Below are positions 46,318 to 52,792 of a stretch of 64,000 nt of DNA, in pieces. The notes below the pieces were generated by a model, which did not search any database, was not told where the DNA came from, and saw only the letters and a list, made by a program, of their open reading frames with translations. Source of the stretch: Flavobacterium sp. UBA7680 (GTDB lineage Bacteria; Bacteroidota; Bacteroidia; Flavobacteriales; Flavobacteriaceae); contig NZ_DLHA01000018.1 of the NCBI RefSeq assembly GCF_002482975.1, positions 83,539 to 147,538 of the forward strand, in the 5' to 3' direction. Both the position numbers and the translations under genes were made by a program. Position 1 is the stretch's first letter, and each line of letters opens with the position of its first letter.

Positions 46318-46476
46318 TTATCCAAAATTTTGACTTGTGCTTGCACAACAAACTCGGTCACCGCCTCCGCAGCCTCCGCAATCTTTTGGTGCGCTAAAAA
46401 CAGTTATAGTTTGCGCAAAACCAGCAAATGTTACAGCCATTACTGCAACGATCGAAAATAAAATTATTTTTTTCAT
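46318..46476 (-). CDS. Secreted Cys-rich 52-aa peptide precursor
   Basis: The 52-aa product has a typical signal peptide (MKKIILFSIVAVMAVTFAGFAQ, likely cut after AFA or AQ) and a 30-residue mature part with four cysteines in CGGCGGGDRVCC. It is a real gene by context: ATG start, signal sequence, intrinsic terminator 8 bp past the stop, and co-directional propeller and MauE-like genes. The arrangement resembles the NVEALA-type peptide loci of Bacteroidota, where a short leader-bearing peptide lies next to BF3164-like lipoproteins, although the NVEALA motif itself is absent. Disulfide-bonded, metal-binding or modified-peptide roles are all possible. Confidence 0.75.
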   Translation of the reverse strand: MKKIILFSIVAVMAVTFAGFAQTITVFSAPKDCGGCGGGDRVCCASTSQNFG

Positions 46477-46493
46477 AGTTTTATTTATCCTCT

Positions 46494-46506
46494 GTACATT
46501 ATGTAC
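46494..46506. promoter_or_regulatory. Short palindrome in the peptide gene leader
   Basis: GTACATTATGTAC is a perfect 6+1+6 palindrome 17 bp before the peptide ATG. It could be an operator or a leader hairpin; low specificity. Confidence 0.35.
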
Positions 46507-46576
46507 TTAAGGCTGTAAGGATTTTTTTAGTTAATTTCCAGCCGCTACTATTGATTTTCTAATATTTTTGAGCTGA

Positions 46577-46584
46577 CAAATTTA
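46577..46584 (-). promoter_or_regulatory. Candidate -7 promoter element for the Cys-rich peptide
   Basis: On the minus strand this reads TAAATTTG, a perfect TAnnTTTG box about 100 bp upstream of the peptide ATG. No clear -33 TTTG is seen at the right distance, so support is partial. The rest of the 317-bp gap at 46477-46793 shows no gene. Confidence 0.45.
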
Positions 46585-46793
46585 AATATGAATTTGTAAG
46601 AATTTTACGGTTTATCCGTATTTTGTAATATTTTATTTACATAAATATATTACACATAGAAGTAATTATACTGCTTGAATGAAATCTAAAACCTTATAGA
46701 CTTGAAGTCTAACACTCATGTAAATACAGTACGTTGAGTAGCAGAATGCATCTGTTAGCGAAGAAAAATATAGCAATTATAAATTCTGAAACT

Positions 46794-47744
46794 TTATACA
46801 ACTTTCAACTGACCAATAATCTCAACAATATGTTCTTCATCAGTTCCGCAGCAGCCGCCAAAAACATTTAAATGCGGGAAAGAATCTTTTAATATTTTAT
46901 ATTCTTTTCCAAATTCTTTGGGTACTCCCCTGTCTAGTTCTGTGGCTTCGTCTAATTCGGCATGGCTTTTACAGGATGCGTTTGCACGAATAGCTTTGAT
47001 GCGTTTTACCCAGTTTTCATTTTTGCTTTCACTTAATTCGGTTAAAAAATGAGTTGGGTGCGCACAATTAATCATATAATATATTGGCGGAATATTGACA
47101 CTTTGGTCTACTTTTTCAATGGCATCTTTTAAACTCATTCCTGTTGGAAGTTTGCCATTTGTTTCGACTGTAAAAGAAATAACTACAGGCAAATTAAAAG
47201 ACGCCGCTGCTTTGACAATTCCAATGATTTCTTCGATATAATTCATCGTAAGAGCAGAAACAAAATCTATTGAAGTGTGGCTAAAAGCTTCTATTTGCGC
47301 TTTATGATATTGCTGTGCTTCTTCAATACTCATACAATTCTCCGGCACATAACCGTCGCCACGAGGGCCAATGCAGCCGCTTATTAAAATAGAATTTATA
47401 TCGTTTTTAAATTCTGTTCTTAAATCTTCTAAAATGGTAACGGCTTTTTCATTCAGCGTAGCTAATTCATTTTTGTGATGACCTATCTTTTCAATCCAAT
47501 CTGGATTGGTACGCCAGGTTGGGGTTTCTAAAATAAAGTTGGTTTGATATTTTTTTGCGATTTTTAAATATCGGGTGTAGTAATTTTTAAGAGCATTGTA
47601 TCCTTCCTGATTTTTTAATAAATCAAAAGCGGCGAAATAAGGAAGATCAAATCCTTCCAGAAAAACCAATGTTGTTTCGAGTCCGCCGTCTGTTAAAAAT
47701 ATTTCATCCGTTTCATTTGGCAAGGTTTTTTTATTGTTTTCCAT
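46794..47744 (-). CDS. Homocysteine S-methyltransferase-family protein
   Basis: The 316-aa protein is a zinc-dependent homocysteine S-methyltransferase-like enzyme (MmuM/BHMT family). Signatures are LTDGGLETTL near the N-terminus, GCIGPRGDGYVP near residue 122, INCAHPTHF near 226 (the first zinc Cys) and the C-terminal GGCCGTDEEHI (the paired zinc cysteines). It would transfer a methyl group from a donor such as S-methylmethionine to homocysteine to form methionine in the cytosol. The methyl donor cannot be told from sequence. It stands alone. Confidence 0.92.
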   Translation of the reverse strand: MENNKKTLPNETDEIFLTDGGLETTLVFLEGFDLPYFAAFDLLKNQEGYNALKNYYTRYLKIAKKYQTNFILETPTWRTNPDWIEKIGHHKNELATLNEKAVTILEDLRTEFKNDINSILISGCIGPRGDGYVPENCMSIEEAQQYHKAQIEAFSHTSIDFVSALTMNYIEEIIGIVKAAASFNLPVVISFTVETNGKLPTGMSLKDAIEKVDQSVNIPPIYYMINCAHPTHFLTELSESKNENWVKRIKAIRANASCKSHAELDEATELDRGVPKEFGKEYKILKDSFPHLNVFGGCCGTDEEHIVEIIGQLKVV

Positions 47745-47882
47745 ATCTTTAAATAATTACAAATATTTAATAATCAGATAAATAACAATATAAATATACA
47801 AAATTTGATATTCTGTAAAAAATTATTTTAGGTTAGAAAAGGCTTTCATTATATTTTCTTTTAATGGTAAAAAAACATTTCA

Positions 47883-48224
47883 TTATTCTTTTATACTTTG
47901 AACTTTTTTAAGAAACATTTCATCGATTTCATCCAAAAATTCAAATGTATCCAGAGGAAAAAGCTGGTGAACAACTTCTAAAATTAAAGACAAATTAATC
48001 GTTGTTCTTATATCAGTTTCCGAAATTTTATGCACGTCATGATCCACGCCCAAAATACATAGTTTTAGCATTTCATTAATAACGCATCCAAGCTCATAGT
48101 AACTCGAAAACTTTACCTCAGCAACATAATGCTCATTTTCTTTATTCGCCGATTTTAGGGTTTTAAAATAGTAACGCATTAATTTTTTAAATTTCTCTTC
48201 ATTTTCCATTTCATTTTTTTCCAT
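47883..48224 (-). CDS. Small protein, unknown, divergent from XRE regulators
   Basis: The 113-aa product is acidic and mostly helical, with no signal peptide or recognised family (MRYYFKTLKSANKENEHYV; CVINEMLKLCILGVDHDVHK). It is transcribed away from two XRE regulator genes, with a perfect 22-bp palindrome between them, so it is the likely target of that regulation. A -7 box TATATTTG (minus strand, 48249-48256) lies next to the palindrome. Confidence 0.6.
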   Translation of the reverse strand: MEKNEMENEEKFKKLMRYYFKTLKSANKENEHYVAEVKFSSYYELGCVINEMLKLCILGVDHDVHKISETDIRTTINLSLILEVVHQLFPLDTFEFLDEIDEMFLKKVQSIKE

Positions 48225-48248
48225 AATATTTTATTTTTTAAATATGAG

Positions 48249-48256
48249 CAAATATA
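48249..48256 (-). promoter_or_regulatory. -7 promoter element for the divergent small gene
   Basis: On the minus strand it reads TATATTTG, an exact match to TAnnTTTG, 25 bp upstream of the ATG at 48224. The neighbouring palindrome occupies the region where the -33 element would lie, as expected for a repressible promoter. Confidence 0.5.
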
Positions 48257-48259
48257 CAA

Positions 48260-48281
48260 ATTATAGCACATGTGCTATAAT
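48260..48281. promoter_or_regulatory. Perfect 22-bp palindrome, probable XRE operator
   Basis: The half-site ATTATAGCACA is followed directly by its exact reverse complement. It lies between divergent genes (start codons at 48224 minus and 48313 plus), next to two XRE-type regulators. This is the classic position and symmetry for autoregulation by a dimeric HTH protein. Confidence 0.75.
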
Positions 48282-48312
48282 ATTTTTCTTATTTATATCT
48301 TCTTTTTGATAA

Positions 48313-48585
48313 GTGGAAAAGAATGATATTAAACCTAGAAAATTAATCTTCGATAAAGAGGGTTTACAGTTGCTGGCTAAGCGACTAAAAGAAATACGGG
48401 CTGAAAAAGGTATATCACAAGAAGAACTAGCTTATCGTGCTGAAATGACATTATCACAAATTGCCAGGATTGAAACCGTAAAAACAAATCCTACTGTAAG
48501 TACTATATTTAAAATTGTTCGAGCGTTAGAAGTACCGCTTAGTGATTTATTTAATTTTGAGTTACCTCCATTTTCAAATGAATAA
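48313..48585 (+). CDS. XRE-family HTH regulator
   Basis: The 90-aa product is essentially one HTH_3/XRE domain (about 15-80): LAKRLKEIRAEKGISQEELAYRA, then TLSQIARIETVKTNPTVSTI. It starts at a GTG, since no upstream in-frame ATG exists. It should be a cytosolic dimeric DNA-binding protein that recognises the palindrome 32 bp upstream of its start, repressing itself and the divergent gene. A second small XRE gene follows after 9 bp. Confidence 0.85.
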   Translation: MEKNDIKPRKLIFDKEGLQLLAKRLKEIRAEKGISQEELAYRAEMTLSQIARIETVKTNPTVSTIFKIVRALEVPLSDLFNFELPPFSNE

Positions 48586-48594
48586 ATTTCGAAA

Positions 48595-48822
48595 ATGAGA
48601 AAAACTGAAGTACCTGAATCTGTCAAAATTGTCGGAAATAATATAAAAGAGATTATTAAAGAAAAAAAACTTAAAGTAAGACACGTTGCGCACGATTCTG
48701 ATTTAGATATCGAAGCATTAAGGAGATATATATTAGGAAAACAAATTATGGGTATTGACAAGCTTATTCGTATCAGTAAAGCCCTGAATGTTGAAATAGC
48801 AGAGTTATTCCAAAAAATATAA
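48595..48822 (+). CDS. Small XRE/HTH protein
   Basis: The 75-aa product is a compact helix-turn-helix: VGNNIKEIIKEKKLKVRHVA, then DSDLDIEALRRYILGKQ, then GIDKLIRISKALNVEIAELF. It is similar in plan to the preceding XRE protein but clearly diverged, and lies 9 bp downstream, so the two are co-transcribed. It may heterodimerise with the first regulator or bind a different site. Confidence 0.8.
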   Translation: MRKTEVPESVKIVGNNIKEIIKEKKLKVRHVAHDSDLDIEALRRYILGKQIMGIDKLIRISKALNVEIAELFQKI

Positions 48823-48855
48823 TTTTAAAAATCTTAGATTTTATCTAACTTTTAA

Positions 48856-48898
48856 AAAAACAAGAAAACCATTCGAATTGAATGGTTTTCTTGTTTTT
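48856..48898. terminator. Bidirectional terminator between XRE operon and oxidase remnant
   Basis: A 19-bp near-perfect stem (AAAAACAAGAAAACCATTC and its complement) with a 5-nt loop lies between two convergent genes. A- and T-runs on both flanks make it work in either direction. Confidence 0.9.
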
Positions 48899-48899
48899 A

Positions 48900-49272
48900 T
48901 TAGATTGCTTTAAAGTATTTATGTCCAAGTTGGAAAGGTGTGATATCAAAATCTGTATATCCGTCTAAAGCAAGATCTGACATAATTTTGCCTAAAAAAG
49001 GAGTGAATTTTGCAGCCCATCCCGTGGCGTATAAAACAATATTTTTATGGTTGGGTACATAGCTTGGGGCAAAATCAATCAAGAGTTCTTTGTTTGCAAT
49101 TTTACTCAAAGCGATAAGACATGTTGAGGTATATTCTGGCTCTGTGCCTAACCCGGTCATGTGATCTTTAACCCATTGCGCTGTATAATCGAGTTCCTGC
49201 TGATTCGGAATTAAAGTTCTGTCACTTGGTTCTTCTATAGGATTTATCACAAAATCTGGCGCTACGCGAATG
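48900..49272 (-). pseudogene. C-terminal remnant of a sarcosine-oxidase-like FAD enzyme, cut at the IS edge
   Basis: The frame encodes HIRVAPDFVINPIEEPSDRT and, near its end, LYATGWAAKFTPFLGKIMS, matching the C-terminal region of FAD-dependent amine oxidases of the sarcosine/N-methyltryptophan oxidase family. The N-terminal two-thirds, including the GxGxxG FAD site, is absent. The open frame runs directly into the left inverted repeat of the IS3 element at 49273. A GTG at 49250 could start a 116-aa product, but it would lack the FAD domain. The missing part is not found on the other side of the IS, so the gene was lost by a larger rearrangement. Confidence 0.85.
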
Positions 49273-49312
49273 TGTCTTGTCCTAAAATAGGTTTACACAA
49301 AAGTGTAAAAAT

Positions 49313-49693
49313 ATGGAAAGATATTCAAGGACATCACCTTCAAAATGGCAGTCTCAGTATAGCGAAGAATTTAAACGATTTGTCTGCAATGACTTTTTAA
49401 CCGGAACTTTGACAAAAAGAGAAATTGAGAATAAATATAATATTGGACATTCAAGATTAACTTACTGGCTAAAAGAAATAGGTTTTGATTATTCAAAACC
49501 CAGTATTGTATCTTTACCCATGATGAAAGACTACACTAACAAATTATCTGATAAAGAAGAGGAAGAATCTGTATCACAGTTAAAAAAAGAACTGCAGGAA
49601 GCTCGAATTTTAACTGAAGCTTATCGCAGAATGATTGAAATTGCTGAGCAGGAATTCAAAATTAAAATTGTAAAAAAGTCCAATACCAAGTAA
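49313..49693 (+). CDS. IS3-family transposase OrfA (HTH)
   Basis: The 126-aa product has an N-terminal helix-turn-helix of the IS3 OrfA type (WQSQYSEEFKRFVCNDFLTG, then KREIENKYNIGHSRLTYWLKE) and a C-terminal coiled-coil (about 83-120, SQLKKELQEARILTEAYRRM) for multimerisation. The A AAA AAG heptamer at 49672-49678 is in the exact OrfA phase for a -1 ribosomal frameshift. After slippage the frame reads VQYQVIQE into OrfB, giving the full OrfAB transposase. OrfA alone usually acts as a regulator. Confidence 0.92.
   Translation: MERYSRTSPSKWQSQYSEEFKRFVCNDFLTGTLTKREIENKYNIGHSRLTYWLKEIGFDYSKPSIVSLPMMKDYTNKLSDKEEEESVSQLKKELQEARILTEAYRRMIEIAEQEFKIKIVKKSNTK
49672..49678 (+). promoter_or_regulatory. 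Programmed -1 frameshift slippery site
   Basis: A AAA AAG lies in the zero frame of orfA, seven codons before its stop. A -1 slip here enters the orfB frame without meeting a stop codon, fusing the two products. Confidence 0.85.
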
Positions 49694-49701
49694 TTCAGGA
49701 G

Positions 49702-50613
49702 ATGAAACACAATTATCCCAGGATTGGTTTAGGCAAATTTTGTCAATTACTTGGCGCAACCAGACAGGCATATTATCAGCACTTTTGGTATCAGCAGCAG
49801 CTTGCTTTTGAAGATGAACTAATTGTTTTGGAGGTATTGAAAATTAGAAAGAATGATCGCCATATGGGAGGAAGAAAGTTATATGAGCTTTTACAGCCTT
49901 TCTTATTAGAGCATCAGATAAAAATGGGCAGAGATAGACTTTTTGATGTTTTATCTGCTAATTCTTTATTAGTAAGGCGCAAGAAAAAGCCAAATATCAC
50001 CACTGATTCGTTGCATAGATTTAAGAAATACCCCAATCTTATCAAAGAATTTGTACCGATTTGCCCTAATCAATTATGGGTAAGTGATATAACATATTGG
50101 AGAATTAAAGATCGATTTATGTACATTAGTTTTGTCACTGATGCTTATTCTAGAAAAATTATCGGTTATCATTTGGCAGATAATTTGCAAACTTCAGAAA
50201 CGATTCAAGCTTTACAAATGGCAATATCAAATATTTCAAAAGAATCTAAAGATGAATTACAACTGATACATCATTCAGATAGAGGGACGCAATATTGCAG
50301 TAATGAATATGTAAAGTTATTAGAAGCCAATAACATTGGAATTAGCATGACCGAAAATGGAGATCCTTTGGAAAATGCAATAGCAGAACGAATTAATGGT
50401 ATCATAAAAGACGAATATTTAGATGATTATCAAGTTGATAATATACAAGAGGCAAAAGAATTATTAGAGGCAGTGATTAAATTATATAACAATGAAAGAC
50501 CACATATGAGTATAGGAAATCTTACACCAAACCAAGTACATCAAAACAATATAAAAACAGAAAAATTATGGAAGAATTATTATATAAAAAGTCCTACTAT
50601 TGTAAACGAATAG
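49702..50613 (+). CDS. IS3-family transposase OrfB (DDE catalytic domain)
   Basis: The 303-aa product is an rve-type integrase core with the IS3 DDE triad: WVSDITYW near residue 129 (D), HHSDRGTQYCS near 194 (D) and NAIAERINGIIKDEY near 228 (E). The N-terminal HTH_21-like region includes KNDRHMGGRKLYELL. It catalyses strand cleavage and transfer. It is probably made mainly as the OrfAB fusion through the upstream frameshift site. The frame is intact, so the element may still be active. Confidence 0.94.
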   Translation: MKHNYPRIGLGKFCQLLGATRQAYYQHFWYQQQLAFEDELIVLEVLKIRKNDRHMGGRKLYELLQPFLLEHQIKMGRDRLFDVLSANSLLVRRKKKPNITTDSLHRFKKYPNLIKEFVPICPNQLWVSDITYWRIKDRFMYISFVTDAYSRKIIGYHLADNLQTSETIQALQMAISNISKESKDELQLIHHSDRGTQYCSNEYVKLLEANNIGISMTENGDPLENAIAERINGIIKDEYLDDYQVDNIQEAKELLEAVIKLYNNERPHMSIGNLTPNQVHQNNIKTEKLWKNYYIKSPTIVNE

Positions 50614-50777
50614 CAGGACTAAAATATAGTTGTAAATCTATTTTAGGATTAAGTGTAAATATGTAAACTTTTTTTAGGACGAGACATCTTTGCTTTCACG
50701 AGCAAGATGCTCGCGCCAGCAGATTTTTTTATTGATTTAGATTGCGGGTGGGATGTCAGGGACATTTGAGCAATTTT

Positions 50778-51329
50778 TCATAGAGAAATCTTAGGGGAGC
50801 GGAGTTTTTCTACAACAAACACCTTATGTTTAATTTTGTGTATATTTTCTATATAACGCGCCTTTTTATTATTTAGCATATCTAATGTTACGTGGTCATT
50901 AATAATTCCACTAATATAATTTGTCCCCAGTTTAGAAAATTTAATATTATAAAATGGAATAGTATTATTGTCAACTGCTCCAAAAGTATCCATCTCAACT
51001 TTATGTAATTCATTTACATCAAAATTTAAATTTTGAGTTTTAATCATATAAAATGTAATGTATCTACTATTTTTATCATCTTCAAAACTAGTGGTAATAG
51101 AATCCAAGATACCTTTATATTTAATCTTTCCACTATATAATTTATCAATATAAACAGTATCAGGAAAATCAAATTCAAATTGGACTATATCATTATTAAA
51201 GACATTTTTGTTGTTTAAACTTTCATTATTTACATTTTTGTTATTAGAGTTATCTTTACAGGAAGACATAGTTAACATTGATAAAAAAATGCTAATTACC
51301 AATACTATTATTACGTTTTGCTTGTTCAT
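50778..51329 (-). CDS. Lipoprotein, probable immunity partner of the orphan Rhs tip
   Basis: The 183-aa product has a lipoprotein signal (LVISIFLSMLTMSSCKD), an Asn-rich linker and a beta-rich domain of unknown family. It overlaps the 3' end of the orphan Rhs fragment by 38 bp, the position and size expected of an immunity protein for that tip. The lipid anchor suggests it protects in the envelope rather than the cytosol. I chose the ATG at 51329 because the 16 residues before it disrupt the signal peptide. It ends 91 bp from the right end of the IS3 element. Confidence 0.6.
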   Translation of the reverse strand: MNKQNVIIVLVISIFLSMLTMSSCKDNSNNKNVNNESLNNKNVFNNDIVQFEFDFPDTVYIDKLYSGKIKYKGILDSITTSFEDDKNSRYITFYMIKTQNLNFDVNELHKVEMDTFGAVDNNTIPFYNIKFSKLGTNYISGIINDHVTLDMLNNKKARYIENIHKIKHKVFVVEKLRSPKISL

Positions 51330-52288
51330 AAGCTTTCTTCTTTTCTTGTGCATCATTATTACGAACTTTATTAACATCTTCTTTTTTTACAACTGTATCT
51401 TTCTTAAATGTTTGGACTAAAGACGGATTAACCCCCATTCCTGGTACAGCTCTTGAATTTTCGGTTTCAATAGTAATCATGTCGCCTTCATTAGCGGTAC
51501 TCATAGTTGATTTTGAATTATCCGAATTTCCATTTTCACTAGCAAATAGATTACTCCCATCAGGAGCAACTCCCGGTAATTCTGTTGGCGCCCCATATAT
51601 ATCTGTTAACCCTACAATAACACTCATATCAACTTTTTTGATATTGCCCGTTGTAACTGTCGTAGCCATTCCTCCTTCTTTACCTCCTTCAGTCGTAAAG
51701 GAAACTCCGTCAGAACCACTTCTATCAGCTTTGTCTGGTTTTGCTTTTGTAAAAGGATTACTAATATTTGGTGTAATTGCATCTAAAATATTATTTGCTT
51801 TTTCACCAATAACTTTTTTTGTATTCGAAATAATGTTATCTAATTTCTTTGCCACATAATTAGTGACCATAGACTTAGCTTTATTAATTAACCCTGTAAT
51901 AGGATTATCAGGGTCAATAAAATAGACAGGATTATTCATTGCATAATTATATGGTGACCATCTTCGTCCTTTTTCCGCCAGCGGGTCAACATTCATCCAA
52001 CGTCCTAAAGCAGGGTCATAATTACGCGTTCCATAATCATAAACATTAAGCTGTAACTCGTCTTGCAATTCTTTTCCGTTGTACTTATATCTTAAACCAT
52101 CATTTGTAGAATTTCTAGCAATATTATATCCTTCTTGTTTTAATCCAAAAGGATAATAATTATTCTCTTCCTGAATAACAAGATTTTTGTCATAACTTAA
52201 ACGGATATTTCCAAGATGATCCTTATATTGATATATATATTTAAAAGAACTTGCCGTTACAGCTTCCACATATCCTTCAGCAGTTGGG
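51292..52288 (-). pseudogene. Orphan Rhs C-terminal tip (displaced Rhs core end plus alternative toxin domain)
   Basis: The frame from about 52288 encodes PTAEGYVEAVTASS followed by YQYKDHLGNIRLSYDKN, YYPFGL and GRWMNVDPLAE: the Rhs-associated core end, clearly similar to the same segment of the complete Rhs gene upstream. After FIDPDN the sequence is unrelated to that gene's tip (about 200 residues, TPNISNPFTKAKPDK..., unknown family). There is no Rhs repeat region before it and no proper start, although an internal ATG at 52269 gives 325 aa. A terminator separates it from the upstream gene. It is probably a silent tip cassette that can replace the active one by recombination. Confidence 0.8.
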
Positions 52289-52347
52289 GGCGAGGGATGT
52301 TGTGGTTTGGGATTTTTAACCGTTTATAATTTCTAAGAATAAAAAAT

Positions 52348-52371
52348 GCGCAAAGTCAGAGACGTTTGCGC
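52348..52371 (-). terminator. Rho-independent terminator between the active and orphan Rhs tips
   Basis: GCGCAAA / TTTGCGC with a loop containing GTC-GAC is followed on the minus strand by ATTTTTTATT. It lies 40 bp past the immunity gene and upstream of the orphan tip, so the orphan should not be transcribed from the main Rhs promoter. Confidence 0.8.
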
Positions 52372-52411
52372 GGGTTTTTATGAAAATTCTTCGGAGAGAT
52401 AAATTTCTCTT

Positions 52412-52789
52412 TTATAGTTTATAACTAATACCATTCATAAGATTTATGAAATCAATTTTTTTTCTATTGTGTACATTAATTTTAAAATTAATACCTTTTA
52501 GCACTAATTGACTATTTTCATTACAGATAACAAATTTAACCATGTAATTCTTGTTTCCTTTAACTTTTTTAGGATTAATTGATGGGCTTATGATATAATC
52601 ATGCTCATGAAGGTTAATACTTTCAAAATCATGGTCAAACATTATAAAAATAAAAGCATCTTTATCTATTGTTTTTCTAAATTCAATTAAATATTCGTTT
52701 ATTTTTAAATTAATATTTGAGTTTGTTTCTTGAGAATAAACTGAAACTGAAATGAGAACAAACATTAAAATTATTATTATTTTTTGCAT
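52412..52789 (-). CDS. Exported small protein, probable immunity partner of the complete Rhs
   Basis: The 125-aa product has a cleavable signal peptide (MQKIIIILMFVLISVSVYSQ) and a small beta-rich mature domain with no recognised family (FIFIMFDHDFESINLHEHD). It begins 3 bp after the stop of the complete Rhs gene, the classic immunity position. Export implies protection in the periplasm, which would fit an exported toxin. Assignment is by position. Confidence 0.6.
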   Translation of the reverse strand: MQKIIIILMFVLISVSVYSQETNSNINLKINEYLIEFRKTIDKDAFIFIMFDHDFESINLHEHDYIISPSINPKKVKGNKNYMVKFVICNENSQLVLKGINFKINVHNRKKIDFINLMNGISYKL

Positions 52790-52792
52790 TTT

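Larger units (their letters stand above)
49273..50686 (+). mobile_element. IS3-family insertion sequence (1414 bp)
   Basis: Terminal inverted repeats of about 26 bp bound it: left begins TGTCTTGTCCTAAAAT and right (reverse complement) begins TGTCTCGTCCTAAAAA, both continuing to a GTTTACA block. It encodes two overlapping-phase frames (orfA, orfB) joined by a slippery A AAA AAG site. The bases next to the ends (ATG left, TCT right) are not a direct repeat, so no target-site duplication is visible. Confidence 0.93.

Noticed and set aside
46273..46461. Plus-strand 62-aa open frame over the Cys-rich peptide
   Set aside because: It mirrors the minus-strand signal-peptide gene and spans the terminator hairpin; no promoter or family support.
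49270..50689. Target-site duplication around the IS3 element
   Set aside because: The flanking triplets are ATG and TCT; no 3-5-bp direct repeat is present.
51479..51859. Plus-strand 126-aa hydrophobic frame opposite the orphan Rhs tip
   Set aside because: It is a shadow of the minus-strand coding frame, with Pro/Ser-rich composition reflecting the opposite strand.
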